A stretch of DNA of 64,000 nt from Spiribacter sp. 2438 (GCF_009676705.1 NZ_CP046046.1:1759501-1823500); one strand, 5' to 3'; shown: positions 36,824 through 46,101, numbered from the stretch's first letter. The notes: generated by a model not told the origin, from the letters alone. Program-made: numbers and translations.

Positions 36824-38731
36824 TCAGGCGCTCTCCTCGAGCCAGGCCTGAAACATCAGGATATGCCAGATCCGGGCGTGACCTTGGCGATGGCCAGCCA
36901 GATGCTCAGCCCAGCACTCGCGCACGAGCACCGGGTCGAGATAACCCTGTTGACGGAGACGGTTTTCATTCAATAAGTCCTCGGCCCAATCCCGTAGGGG
37001 CCCGCGCAGCCAATCCCCCAAGGGCACCGCGAATCCGGCCTTGGGCCGATCCAGCAGTGCCTTCGGCACATACCGATAGAGCATCTGACGCAACAACCAC
37101 TTCCCCTGCCCGTCGTGCACCTTATAGCGATCCGGGACACTACAGGCGAATTCCACCAGCCGGTGATCAAGCATCGGTACCCGGGCCTCAAGGCTGACTG
37201 CCATGCTGGCGCGGTCCATCTTCGTGAGGATGTCATCGGGGAGGTAATTTTGCATGTCCGCCAGGATCATCTGTTCACGCAGACCAAGGCCATCAGGCGG
37301 GGCCGCGCCTTGAACGGGGATAGACCCGGAGGCGTTGGCTCCAAGCACGAGTACTGCCGGGTCGTGCCACCCGGCGCGGAGTCGATGATAGAAATCCATT
37401 CCATCCGTTGCGCCGATGGCATCGCGGAGCTTTTCCAGTTTTTCACCGAGCAGCGGTGTAGAACTGCTGGCGGTCAGTCGCCGCGACCGCAGTGCCAGTG
37501 ACAGAGATCCGGCAATTGCCCGGCGCATCGGTTGGGGCAGCAGTCGGAGCCCGCGCCATAGCTTCGGCCCCGCGACATGACGGTTATAGCCGGCGAAAAG
37601 CTCATCGCCACCATCACCGGAGAGGCTGACCGTGACCTGCGATCGGGCAAGTCGGCTCACTAGATAAGTGGGGATCTGCGAGGAATCCGCGAAGGGCTCG
37701 TCGTAGATCGTGGGCAGGCTGGGGATGACCCCCATCGCCTCATCGGGGGTGACGTAGAGCTCGGTGTGCTCCGTACCCAGGTGTCTGGCAACGGCGGCGG
37801 CATGCACGGCCTCGTTGAAGCCGGATTCGGTAAAACCAATGGAGAACGTGCGCACCGGCTGCGAGCGCTGCGCCTGCATCTGCGCCACCACCGCTGAGGA
37901 ATCGTAACCTCCGGAAAGAAACGCCCCCAGTGGCACATCGGCTTCCATGCGCAGGCCCACTGCATCCCGCAGGCGGTCATCGAGTTGATCAATCAGCGCG
38001 TCGGCGCCCCAGGACTCATCCGGCCCATTGGCTGCGATGGCTGGCAGATCCCAGTAGCAAACCGGCTCGCTGATCCGCTGTCCACCATCGCTGACTACCA
38101 CATAGTGCGCTGGCGGCAGCTTGCGAATGCCCTGATAGATGCAATGCGGGGCCGGCACATTGCCATCGCGCATGAACGCCGCCAGCGCGTCGCGATCAAT
38201 CGCGCCCACCCACTCCGGGTGGGCGGCGAGTGCCTTTAGCTCGGACCCAAAAAGGAAAGTGCCGTTCGCGTAGCCGTAGTAAAGCGGTTTTTCGCCCATG
38301 CGATCACGGGCGAGGGTGAGGCTGCGACACTGCCGATCGTAGAGCGCGAATGCGAACATGCCATTCACCCGCTTGAGCGCACTCTCAATGCCCCAGTGGC
38401 GCAGGCCGGCTAATAAGGTCTCGGTGTCGGAATGGCCTTGCCAGTCAAAGCCGCCCCCTTCGGCCTCAAGATCCGCCCGCAGCGCGCGGTGGTTGTAGAT
38501 CTCGCCGTTGTAGACCAACACATAACGCCCGCAGGGCGAGTGCATGGGTTGGTGGCCCGCGGGCGAGAGATCGATGATGGAGAGACGCCGGTGGGCCAGC
38601 GCAACGCCGTCACTCCCTTCAGTCCAGACACCGGCGTCATCCGGCCCGCGGGTGGTGATCCGTGCGGCCATGCGCTCGGCGAGATCTCCATCCGCCGATC
38701 CCCTACCCCAGAAGCCAATGATACCGCACAT
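36824..38731 (-). CDS. Asparagine-synthase-type glutamine amidotransferase
   Basis: 635-residue AsnB-like enzyme. Cys2 of MCGIIGFWG is the glutaminase nucleophile; YNGEIYNHRALR is the class II GATase motif. The synthetase half has the ATP PP-loop SGGYDSSAVV (Gly-Gly then Tyr-Asp-Ser) and SLSGDGGDELFAGYNRH. In polysaccharide loci such proteins (e.g. WbpS) amidate uronic-acid sugars, here a likely target given the uronate pathway. Cytoplasmic. Confidence 0.9.
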   Translation of the reverse strand: MCGIIGFWGRGSADGDLAERMAARITTRGPDDAGVWTEGSDGVALAHRRLSIIDLSPAGHQPMHSPCGRYVLVYNGEIYNHRALRADLEAEGGGFDWQGHSDTETLLAGLRHWGIESALKRVNGMFAFALYDRQCRSLTLARDRMGEKPLYYGYANGTFLFGSELKALAAHPEWVGAIDRDALAAFMRDGNVPAPHCIYQGIRKLPPAHYVVVSDGGQRISEPVCYWDLPAIAANGPDESWGADALIDQLDDRLRDAVGLRMEADVPLGAFLSGGYDSSAVVAQMQAQRSQPVRTFSIGFTESGFNEAVHAAAVARHLGTEHTELYVTPDEAMGVIPSLPTIYDEPFADSSQIPTYLVSRLARSQVTVSLSGDGGDELFAGYNRHVAGPKLWRGLRLLPQPMRRAIAGSLSLALRSRRLTASSSTPLLGEKLEKLRDAIGATDGMDFYHRLRAGWHDPAVLVLGANASGSIPVQGAAPPDGLGLREQMILADMQNYLPDDILTKMDRASMAVSLEARVPMLDHRLVEFACSVPDRYKVHDGQGKWLLRQMLYRYVPKALLDRPKAGFAVPLGDWLRGPLRDWAEDLLNENRLRQQGYLDPVLVRECWAEHLAGHRQGHARIWHILMFQAWLEESA

Positions 38732-38746
38732 CGAATAACCCGCTTA

Positions 38747-39514
38747 CTAATTGTCGGCGACACGCGAGAACAAGACGATTAACATGCTACCCACGCTAGC
38801 CACCACCGCGTAGTACGCAGCGAGGATTACATAGCCGAGTGCGGAGTCATACGGCCACAAGGCCAGTATTCCCGCCAACGGCATACAGAAGAAGAAAAGC
38901 CTGAATTCAGGACGCTGACGGCCTGGCATGCTCAAAAGCCCTTTGCTGTCGAGGTAACCAAACATGCGGAAACCCACATAGGCCATGGCGGCTGCAAGCC
39001 CAACACCCATCCGCTGTGAGTCCTCAACCACGAACATGACCGGTGCCATGAACCGCAACCAGGCAAGCCAGAGAAAGGTGGCTACCTTCAACTCCCTATC
39101 TTGCAGGAGATTATGAAGCGTGAAGACCACGCCCAAGGTCACGAAGAAAGACCACCATTCCGGGGTAGCCAGGAGCCCCAAGAGCATGGTGACCACCAAG
39201 AACATTGCAATCCGCGAGCCAAACCATGCCGCTACCCAGTAGTAACCGGCCCCCTGAGGACCCCTTTGCCGCCCGCCTTCCTCCCATTTGGCAGCAAACA
39301 GGTCGTTAACGAGATAACCGATCTCGTACAGGCTGATAAACGCAAGGTAGGAAAGCCCGGCAATCGCTATGGACTGCTCCGGAGCCGCGGCGCCGATGGT
39401 CACTGCGAGAACGACCGCAGCCACCCATTCGAAAACGAGGTGAAATGTGATGCTTCCACTCCGCAATCGCGTGTTATGAAAATAGCTAAACGGCAGAAGG
39501 TAGACAACGTTCAT
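38747..39514 (-). CDS. UbiA-like polytopic membrane protein
   Basis: 255 residues, seven or eight TM helices. The first loop reads YEIGYLVNDLFAAKWEE, which has the N-D start of the UbiA prenyltransferase NDxxDxxxD motif but with Ala at the second Asp and Glu at the third; a later loop holds MFGYLDSKG. Overlaps the HAD gene start by 4 bp. HAD plus UbiA pairs are known in phosphoribosyl-lipid synthesis (DPPR synthase type). Activity here is uncertain because the metal-binding motif is degenerate. Confidence 0.55.
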   Translation of the reverse strand: MNVVYLLPFSYFHNTRLRSGSITFHLVFEWVAAVVLAVTIGAAAPEQSIAIAGLSYLAFISLYEIGYLVNDLFAAKWEEGGRQRGPQGAGYYWVAAWFGSRIAMFLVVTMLLGLLATPEWWSFFVTLGVVFTLHNLLQDRELKVATFLWLAWLRFMAPVMFVVEDSQRMGVGLAAAMAYVGFRMFGYLDSKGLLSMPGRQRPEFRLFFFCMPLAGILALWPYDSALGYVILAAYYAVVASVGSMLIVLFSRVADN

Positions 39515-40194
39515 CCGTCCACCTCAACAAACGTGGCATTCACACCATCCCATCGTTCACGATGCGCAGGATCATGCAGTACCACATAGGAGTACGCCGC
39601 CTCCTGAACCAAGGAACGGTCAGTGAGATTGTCGGTGAGCACACACACCTGCCCCGAAAGAAGATCTTCGCCGTATTTTTCGACGAGAGCCTCTCTTTTC
39701 TGCCCGGTCAAATCATTCTCATAACGTCCGGTAAGAACGCCTGCACGGTGCTGGAGCTTACTGGCGACATAGCCAACTCCTGTTGAGGTGGCCAACGCAG
39801 AAACCACAGGCTCGAGGCTCGCAGAGGCGAGAATGACACGTCCGCCAGACAACGGTTTTTCGAGCAGTAACCAGACGGTCGGAACCCTGCGCTCGAGCAA
39901 AAGAGCTTCCGCATATTCCCGGGCACTTTGCTCGACCGCCTGGAGGCGGTCTCCGGCCAGCAACCGAACCGCAAAATGCTTCAGCAGATGACGCCCAGTC
40001 ATTTTCTCGGCGATCGCAAACGCGACCCAGAAAGGACTACGACGCGTGCTTACCGCCTTGAAAAGCCAACTGCGGAGCGGTCGGGCACGATCGCTATCAA
40101 AATGATGCCTTAGGAGCCCGAGCGTAGTGTCATCTCGTACTAGCGTGCCGCACACGTCGACAACGTATACTTCAGCTTTGCCGCCAACGCTCAT
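39511..40194 (-). CDS. HAD-superfamily phosphatase-like protein with altered motif I
   Basis: 227 residues in SerB-like (HAD-IB) order: motif I VVDVCGTLVRDD (13-17 DVCGT), helical cap, motif II LASASLEP, Lys motif GQKREAL, motif IV VLTDNLTDRSL. The nucleophile Asp13 is kept, but the general acid/base position two residues later is Cys15 instead of Asp. Coupled by 4-bp overlaps to the GT gene upstream and the UbiA-like gene downstream. Probably processes the lipid-phosphate product of its neighbour, or is catalytically changed. Confidence 0.75.
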   Translation of the reverse strand: MSVGGKAEVYVVDVCGTLVRDDTTLGLLRHHFDSDRARPLRSWLFKAVSTRRSPFWVAFAIAEKMTGRHLLKHFAVRLLAGDRLQAVEQSAREYAEALLLERRVPTVWLLLEKPLSGGRVILASASLEPVVSALATSTGVGYVASKLQHRAGVLTGRYENDLTGQKREALVEKYGEDLLSGQVCVLTDNLTDRSLVQEAAYSYVVLHDPAHRERWDGVNATFVEVDG

Positions 40195-41450
40195 CCCTGC
40201 ACACCGAGTTGTTCATAAATCTCGCGGTAAGCATGCTTCGCGTTCTCCAGCCCAAGACGCTCATGGGCAGCCCGTCGCAAGCGATCGCCACCTTTAGCAC
40301 TAATCCTATCCAGTTCGTCAGACACCATCCGGTATGCATTCGGAGCTTCCAAGTCAATTAACATCCCGGCATCAAGGTCGTGCGTAATCCTATCCACATC
40401 TCCAACACCGGAATTGCTGATCGCCGGAATACCTAATGCAAAAGCCTCGGCGAGCTTTGTGGGCGAACACGCCATCTGAGAATACGTAGAGCGTCGGAAG
40501 CTCAACATGATGTCCGAAATGCCTAGCAACTTCGGGACTTCCTTACGACTGGCTGCCCTCACGTAGATGCGATCCCGAAGATCCCTCATCTCCAACCTCA
40601 CGAGGTTGGCTTCTTGAGCATCAGACCAGTCACGGGTAATCAAGAGCAAACACACATCATCCCTTCCCATTGCAATCGTCTTGAACAACCTCAACATGTC
40701 ATCCAGCAGGTAGATGGTTCCGAGAGAGCCCAGGTAGGATAAAACTATCGTATCTGGAGCAATATCAAGCTCCGAGCGAATTGATGTTCTCTCATCTGCG
40801 GCCAAACTCTTGAAGTGTTCGAAATCAGCGCAACAAGGTATGACCGTGATTGGCGCGTTCGTACCCGGCGCAAGTTTGTAGATTTCGGGCACTACCCGTT
40901 CGGTGAGCACGACAACTGAATCCGCACATTCAAGAAGACGCCTTTCAACCCGCTTGTAATACCAATAAAGCAGTCGATAGCGGTACTTGCTCTGTGGCCA
41001 CAAGTTGCCTTCTACCCGTTCATCCACCCACAACCCACGCATATCGAAGATGTTTTTCACACCAGTCAAACGGTGCAGGAAACAACCGACTTGCATGGCC
41101 TGATAGCTGCGGCAGTGCGCGAGACCGAACCGATATCGCAGTTGAAGGCCAAGTGCCGATCCGTACATCTTCATCAGGTCCCAAGCCTTACCTACCATGC
41201 CGAAGCCCGCAGTGAAGGACAACGGGGTCCAGTGAATCCCCTTATCTCCCAACTCTTCTCGAAGTGTCCCGGCCTCCTCGCGAAACCGGTCAGGCTTCTC
41301 GAAGCTGACGACATGCAGCGGCCTTGTGTGCTCAGCAATATTGTACAGATAAGGCAGAATCTGGCTACCGCCAAGAGGATCAAGCAGCCCATCGTACGTG
41401 ATAAATAAGGCCCCATTCCTTTTAGCTGGGCGACTTCCTTCAAGACTCAT
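40191..41450 (-). CDS. GT4-family glycosyltransferase (intact member of a local family)
   Basis: 419-residue GT-B enzyme. The N-terminus FITYDGLLDPLGGSQILPYL and the LHVVSFEKPDRF strand define a subfamily shared with broken genes at 42740-42940 and 50935-53775. The middle has AHCRSYQA and FDMRGLWVDERVEG. The donor domain shows SYLGSLGTIYLLDD and SPTKLAEAFALGIPAISNSGVGD. It is the only complete copy of this subfamily in the window. Lower GC than the first 30 kb. Confidence 0.87.
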   Translation of the reverse strand: MSLEGSRPAKRNGALFITYDGLLDPLGGSQILPYLYNIAEHTRPLHVVSFEKPDRFREEAGTLREELGDKGIHWTPLSFTAGFGMVGKAWDLMKMYGSALGLQLRYRFGLAHCRSYQAMQVGCFLHRLTGVKNIFDMRGLWVDERVEGNLWPQSKYRYRLLYWYYKRVERRLLECADSVVVLTERVVPEIYKLAPGTNAPITVIPCCADFEHFKSLAADERTSIRSELDIAPDTIVLSYLGSLGTIYLLDDMLRLFKTIAMGRDDVCLLLITRDWSDAQEANLVRLEMRDLRDRIYVRAASRKEVPKLLGISDIMLSFRRSTYSQMACSPTKLAEAFALGIPAISNSGVGDVDRITHDLDAGMLIDLEAPNAYRMVSDELDRISAKGGDRLRRAAHERLGLENAKHAYREIYEQLGVQG

Positions 41451-41542
41451 GATTTTCGTGCCCGCATCTCAAGCTCAAAGCATTTACCCTTTTCAATTAG
41501 TTCCCGTTGAACGAAAACGGTATTACCGACAGGTAACTAGAT

Positions 41543-42259
41543 CTAATCGCCAAATCGATATGCAAACCGCTCGATATCCCGGGAATATAAGGACCTAACG
41601 ATATCCACCATTTCGGGACTGTACGCCTCCTGATATGACTTCCCCGTACCTCTTCTCCGATGAGGCAAGGACGCATCGATACCTAGTTTGTCCATGACAT
41701 GCTCGAAATCCCTCTCTAACCACTCGAACCGCCCGATAAAGTCAACGCAGAGATCACCTGTTCTCGGGTCTTCGAGCCAGTCGACCTGATCCCTGAAGTG
41801 ATCATATCGCTTGATCATCGAGCCATAATTCAACGATGGGTCTGCAAGTCGAAGCACAAAATCTTCAAACGAATTGATTCCCACTAGCATGACGGTTGCC
41901 CAACGGTGATCTCGATGCGTGTCTGAACCGATACGACGATTGAAGTACTGATATGCGGAATACAACCTATCCCAAGGGTTACGAACGAAAGTGAATTTGA
42001 AATATTTACTCACTATGTCTGGGTGATATGCCAGATGCCGACGTATCGGCCGATGCCCTACTGATGAGCCAAACAAGGCTTCGGCTATACTACTCCCGGC
42101 CGCCTTGGGTATATGCACAAAGATAGAACAATGGCTATGGAACCCCTTAACAAAGGGATCGCCCGCGGGCCATGCAGTGCGATATACCCAGCCGGGGATA
42201 CGGATGTTGAACTGAGCGTCCTTGACCCGAATCTGAGTTCTGTCACGGATCGTCAGCAT
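41543..42259 (-). CDS. Sulfotransferase (Sulfotransfer_2 / carbohydrate type)
   Basis: 238-residue PAPS-dependent sulfotransferase. The 5'-phosphosulfate loop is HIPKAAGSS (49-57) and the 3'-phosphate site FVRNPWDRLYSAY (91-103), the usual pair in chondroitin/HNK-type carbohydrate sulfotransferases. AAGGA precedes the ATG closely. No PAPS-making genes are in the window. Expected acceptor is the locus glycan. Confidence 0.85.
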   Translation of the reverse strand: MLTIRDRTQIRVKDAQFNIRIPGWVYRTAWPAGDPFVKGFHSHCSIFVHIPKAAGSSIAEALFGSSVGHRPIRRHLAYHPDIVSKYFKFTFVRNPWDRLYSAYQYFNRRIGSDTHRDHRWATVMLVGINSFEDFVLRLADPSLNYGSMIKRYDHFRDQVDWLEDPRTGDLCVDFIGRFEWLERDFEHVMDKLGIDASLPHRRRGTGKSYQEAYSPEMVDIVRSLYSRDIERFAYRFGD

Positions 42260-42337
42260 GGTCCTTTCCAGGCTCCCTCGGGGAAAAAGCGGTATAAAGC
42301 AGGTGGCATTCTACAAACCCCAAAATAACGTATAGCT

Positions 42338-42715
42338 TCAATCCGGGCTGAGATCCGCGGCACGTCGCCGTGGGGAATCGATATCGTGCTCGGCTTTCAT
42401 CGATGCCCCAACTGGCTTCGCCAATCGCGTAGCTTGTCCAACCAGCAATGGTGCAGGACGCTTGCCACTCTCGAATATCTTCGCGAGCCCAGACTGGCAG
42501 TCCGTGGAGACGACCGCCGCACCTGCGGCAATCGATTCCACCCTTACTTTACCGGACGCTTCTCAGGCCGAAGAAGACATACACAGTCCAGCCGGAACGT
42601 GGAACCGAATAGGCTCGGCGTCCAAATGTACTTCCAAGAACAAAAGCCGCGACAGGTCGCACTTCATGAAAGAGCTCCGGTAGGGATCTATTGGGCTCAC
42701 ATGCCCGAAACCTAA
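42338..42715 (-). pseudogene. Decayed GT4 glycosyltransferase C-terminal fragment
   Basis: In one minus-strand frame the sequence reads SRLLFLEVHLDAEPIRFHVP, then CMSSSA, a TGA stop (42563-42565), then EASGKVRVESIAAGAAVVST and DCQSGLAKIFESG. This parallels LSSNWEGFGNVIVEALAAGV in the GT4 at 43811. The stop and shortened spacing show it is dead. The tail after residue 30 has no recognisable pattern. Confidence 0.65.
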
Positions 42716-42739
42716 CGCCGAGGGAGACGCCACCGGACC

Positions 42740-42940
42740 TTACAATTCACCGCTCACGGTAGTGCAAAGCCCCGAGTCCACCCAGGTTATCGCAACGCTG
42801 TCAGCCATGTCCTCCGGCTTCTCAAAGGTGACCAGGGTAATCGCATGGTCCCGCGACAGCCCGCGCAGGTAGCTCATCACCTGGCTCTGGCCGAGTGGCT
42901 CGAGCAGGCCGTTGCGAGTGAGGTAGAGGACCGGCTTCAC
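42740..42940 (-). pseudogene. N-terminal fragment of a GT4 glycosyltransferase
   Basis: Only the first ~48 residues of the 40191-type subfamily remain: YLTRNGLLEPLGQSQVMSYL followed by ITLVTFEKPEDMAD, then unrelated sequence to a stop. Begins in ATGA overlap with the ATP-grasp gene stop, so it was once part of the same operon. It may be the 5' end of the relic that follows at 42338-42715, with the middle deleted. Confidence 0.75.
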
Positions 42941-43809
42941 TGCGGCGCGCCGTCTCGAAACAGGATGTCACTAACGCGCTTTTCGCCTTCGCGACTTCTG
43001 AAACGCCCGTGCGCCGATTCAGGGCAGTGCGTCAGCTCACCAACAAAGAAGCGCTCTCCGGAGACAAAAAAGTCGACGCGAACGAACTCAAAGCCCGCCG
43101 ATAGAGCCCTAGCGGCTTCCATCATCGCGTCCAAACATTTCGGCGCGTCTTCCCAAGCGCCCGCTGGATAGTTGTACTCCTCCATTATGCGGTCCCAACC
43201 GGCGGAATAGAGATTCCGTCGATGGTCTGTGTGCCGGTGGCTGTCGACCTGGATCAACCGCGGGACGCCACCGAAACAGAAAACCTTGTAGTCCTTGGTG
43301 TCGGGACCATCCGGGAGCATCGGCTCGACGATTAGGCGCGGGCGAAGGAAGCGATAATTGGCTTCCCGCGCCTCTGTATAAGGCGACTTCTGTAATGAGC
43401 GAGCGAGCGTCGCGCGATTCTGCTCTGACAGCTTGCTTTGGCCGTCAGCAACGAAAACGACCGACCCGCTACTGTGTGCGGGCTTGATCACGCATGGCCG
43501 CGAAAGCTCGCTCACATCGATCTCATCGACGTGCTCATACACAGCTAGCGTGTTAAGGGTGAGATCACCACCACACCGGCTTTTGACGAAGTCTTTCACC
43601 ATCAGCTTGTCGGAGGTGATTTGGCGGAAAATATCCAGGAGAGCCGGCGATGTCTTTAAAAAATAAAAGTAGTCATTGAGAAGGCCGCTATCCCGCCGTG
43701 GAAGCCTTCTCTGCGCATAGGCGAAAATGACGAACAGGTACAGTCGGTCGAAAAGGCCACCGTAGGGAAGACGGCCGAGTAGCCGGCGCGCGTAATGAGT
43801 CAATGGCAT
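42937..43809 (-). CDS. TupA-like ATP-grasp protein
   Basis: 290 residues, matching the TupA-like ATPgrasp family. MVKDFVKSRCGG near 75-86 is the substrate/ATP lid start. RPCVIKPAHSSGSVVFV is the grasp loop with its Lys, and DYKVFCFGGVPRLIQVDSHR and FEFVRVDFFVSGERFFVGEL (acidic metal ligands) complete the site. Such proteins in teichuronic or capsular loci are thought to form amide links on uronate sugars. ATG at 43809 has GGGGAG six bases upstream. Confidence 0.85.
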   Translation of the reverse strand: MPLTHYARRLLGRLPYGGLFDRLYLFVIFAYAQRRLPRRDSGLLNDYFYFLKTSPALLDIFRQITSDKLMVKDFVKSRCGGDLTLNTLAVYEHVDEIDVSELSRPCVIKPAHSSGSVVFVADGQSKLSEQNRATLARSLQKSPYTEAREANYRFLRPRLIVEPMLPDGPDTKDYKVFCFGGVPRLIQVDSHRHTDHRRNLYSAGWDRIMEEYNYPAGAWEDAPKCLDAMMEAARALSAGFEFVRVDFFVSGERFFVGELTHCPESAHGRFRSREGEKRVSDILFRDGAPQ

Positions 43810-43810
43810 A

Positions 43811-44495
43811 TCAGCTCCCCGCAACAAGCTCTAGATAGCACGCGGCTTGCCTGGCCGGGCGGAAGTCCTCGGCTCGTGCCTTGAGTCTGTCCAGGTCGTC
43901 GGGTGAGTGTGCGGCCTCCTCTATGGCTTTCGCCATACCGGGGGTATCCCCCGTTGCGACGAGCCTGCCGAAGCGGCCGCCGTCGAGAATCTCCGCTGAG
44001 CCACTCAAACAGTCAGTGCTCACCACCGAGACGCCGGCGGCGAGAGCCTCGACGATGACGTTGCCAAAGCCCTCCCAATTCGACGACAGGACGAAGACAT
44101 GGGCGTGCTTCAGAAAAGTGGCCGGGTTGGGACAGAAGCCGGGCATCCACAGGCTCTCGCCGACGCCGAGATCGCGGGCGAGCGCCTCCAGCTCGCCGCG
44201 CAGGGGCCCTTCGCCGAGGATAAGCAGCCGCGCATCGCGGCGGCCCCGCAGATCGGCGAGGACGCGTAGGAGGACGTCGTAGCCTTTCGCCCGCTTGAGC
44301 GTGCCGACGGCGATTAGGCGCGTCTCGCCCGCAAGCCAGCCGTCGAGGGCGCGCCGGTCCTCGGTGGTCATGGCGTCTGGATTCATGGGGCGGACCGGGT
44401 TGTGTATGACCTCAATCTGGTCGCGGGGGAGACCGGCGGCTGCGCCGAGGCTTTCCGCGACTCCCTCTGAGACTGCGACCACACGGTGGCAGGGG
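43811..44495 (-). pseudogene. GT4 glycosyltransferase, 5' end removed at IS3 junction
   Basis: About 228 codons coding the C-terminal donor half: LIAVGTLKRAKGYDVLLRVL, ARLLILGEGPLRGEL, and LSSNWEGFGNVIVEALAAGV (EX7E). Coding continues in frame up to the IS3 inverted repeat (CHRVVAVSEGVAES), so the N-terminal acceptor half of ~150 residues is missing. It is not found elsewhere in the window, suggesting deletion after insertion. Confidence 0.85.
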
Positions 44496-44499
44496 GGTT

Positions 44500-45528
44500 C
44501 TACCCCACCACCACGGACGGTTTCGTTAAGCGTCGTTTCTGATCCATTGGTTGTTCAACCCGCCGACGCATTCTCGGGTTGTGGAATCGCTCAATATAAT
44601 CAAAGACATCACTTCGCGCCTCGGCCTGCGTTAAATAGCGCCGGCGGCGAACCCGGTCACGCTTGAGGAGACCGAAGAACCCTTCTGCTGCGGCGTTATC
44701 GCCACAGTGGCCAACCGCGCTCATGCTCCAGATGACATTATGGTCGCGCAGAAAAGCCTGGTATTCACCACTGGTGAACTGCGTCCCGCGGTCGGAGTGC
44801 AGGATCACCGGGCTATTGTCTTCCCGCTGCCAGTTCGCCATCAGAACCGCTTTGAGCACCAGATGTTGGTCTTGCCGTGCACTCATCGACCAGCCGATAA
44901 CCACGTTGTTGTAGAGGTCAATGACCGCAGCCAAATACAGCCAACTCTCGCCGGTACGGATATAGGTGATATCCGTCACCCACCGCTCGTTGGGCGCTGC
45001 CGCGCTGAAGTCCCGTTCGAGATGATTGCTCACCGCCACCGGTCGGCTGCCAGAGCGCTTGCGACGCCATGCGCGACGTTGCGGAATACCCTGCAGCCCC
45101 TCGGTGGCCATCAGCCGGGCCACTCGATTGAGGCTGAGAGACTCCCCCTCATAGAAGAGCTCCTCATGAATACGAGGGGCTCCAAGAACACCTTGATGGT
45201 CTTCGTGAAGCTCCCGCATGCGCCGGCGCAGCCGTTGGTTCTCAGCAGAACGCTGGCTTACCGGTCGTGCAAGCCAAGCATAGAACCCGCTTGGCGAGAC
45301 TTTCAGACAGCAGCACATCAGTCGGACAGAATATTCACCGCGACAGCGCTGGATCACCGGGTACCGCCGGGTGACTCCCTGGCGAAGAACGCTGCCGCAT
45401 CGCGCAAAAAATCCCGTTCCTTTTTCACCCGAGCAAGCTCTCGCCTCAGCCGGGCGACATCTTCGTCTCGTGGTTGGCCCTTGCCGGGGGAAGAGTCCTC
45501 GCCAGCGGTGTGGGAAGCCCGGCACCAA
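44500..45528 (-). CDS. IS3 transposase OrfB (element A)
   Basis: DDE integrase-fold transposase. The HTH_21-like start YPVIQRCRGEYSVRLMC is at about residue 56. The catalytic triad can be read as Asp in WVTDITYIRTG, Asp in ILHSDRGTQFTS and Glu in NAAAEGFFGLLKRD. The first ~55 codons overlap orfA in another frame, so the normal product is probably an OrfAB fusion made by -1 frameshifting. Appears intact. Confidence 0.88.
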   Translation of the reverse strand: MVPGFPHRWRGLFPRQGPTTRRRCRPAEARACSGEKGTGFFARCGSVLRQGVTRRYPVIQRCRGEYSVRLMCCCLKVSPSGFYAWLARPVSQRSAENQRLRRRMRELHEDHQGVLGAPRIHEELFYEGESLSLNRVARLMATEGLQGIPQRRAWRRKRSGSRPVAVSNHLERDFSAAAPNERWVTDITYIRTGESWLYLAAVIDLYNNVVIGWSMSARQDQHLVLKAVLMANWQREDNSPVILHSDRGTQFTSGEYQAFLRDHNVIWSMSAVGHCGDNAAAEGFFGLLKRDRVRRRRYLTQAEARSDVFDYIERFHNPRMRRRVEQPMDQKRRLTKPSVVVG

Positions 45529-45677
45529 CGCTCGAGGACCGAGCGATGAATACCAAGATCATGCGCAACGTCTTTGATCGTCACATCAGGCCGACTCGCG
45601 AGCTCGACCGCTTCCTCTTTGAACTCTCGACTGAACCGTCGTCTCTTCTGTCCCATCGGACACCTCCTGCTTCCCAT
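45354..45677 (-). CDS. IS3 transposase OrfA (element A)
   Basis: 107 residues: helix-turn-helix RRRFSREFKEEAVELA ... IKDVAHDLGIHRSVLERW, then a leucine-zipper-like helix (VARLRRELARVKKERDFL). This is the DNA-binding part of the OrfAB transposase. The run of six T in the overlap region (around 45405-45411, minus strand) is a candidate slippage site. Confidence 0.88.
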   Translation of the reverse strand: MGSRRCPMGQKRRRFSREFKEEAVELASRPDVTIKDVAHDLGIHRSVLERWCRASHTAGEDSSPGKGQPRDEDVARLRRELARVKKERDFLRDAAAFFARESPGGTR

Positions 45678-45719
45678 GATGAAGCTTTTCAGATGTGTCC
45701 GCAGCTATGGGGTAGAACC

Positions 45720-46064
45720 CGCCCGGGCACTGGCGTCGCTGCGCTCATTCGCGTGCTCGCAGCTCGACCGCCACCGCTGGATCTGTTCGGGGTACAGCCC
45801 ACGCCGGCGGCAGTACTCCGCCACCTCGGCCTCGGACAACGCCGCCGTCTCTAGCACGGCGTTGAACTTGTCCTGCAAGCTCCACCCTTCGGACTCGGCG
45901 CTGTTGTCCGGCAGCAGCCGCCCCCGAGAGCGCGCCTTCTTACGCCAGTTATACAGCGTCGCAGCCGACAGGCCTTCTTCCTCGGCCACCTCGGCAACCG
46001 TGCGGTTGTGCGGCGGCAGGAGCTTTTTCAGAACCGCCTCCTTGCGCTCGTCGGAATACCCCAT
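45720..46064 (-). pseudogene. OrfA of a second IS3-type element, cut by element A
   Basis: About 115 codons beginning MGYSDERKEAVLKKLLPPHN, with EEEGLSAATLYNWRKKAR (HTH) and DKFNAVLETAALSEAEVAEY. This is the OrfA type of a different IS3 subgroup. The frame runs straight into the element A end at 45719 and no matching orfB remains, so only the 5' end of this element survives. Confidence 0.85.
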
Positions 46065-46101
46065 CGGAACCCTCTCAACGCCCCCGTTTCGGTTTCAGAC
46101 T

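Larger units (their letters stand above)
44496..45719 (-). mobile_element. IS3-family insertion sequence (element A)
   Basis: About 1.22 kb with overlapping orfA and orfB. Ends are inverted repeats beginning GGTTCTACCCCA on each side (44496 on plus; 45719 on minus), with similarity extending to about 25 bp including CGGAC. No short target duplication is visible: the left flank is a broken GT gene and the right flank another broken transposase gene. A ~90-bp piece of the same element's orfA end recurs at 59091-59182. Confidence 0.88.
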
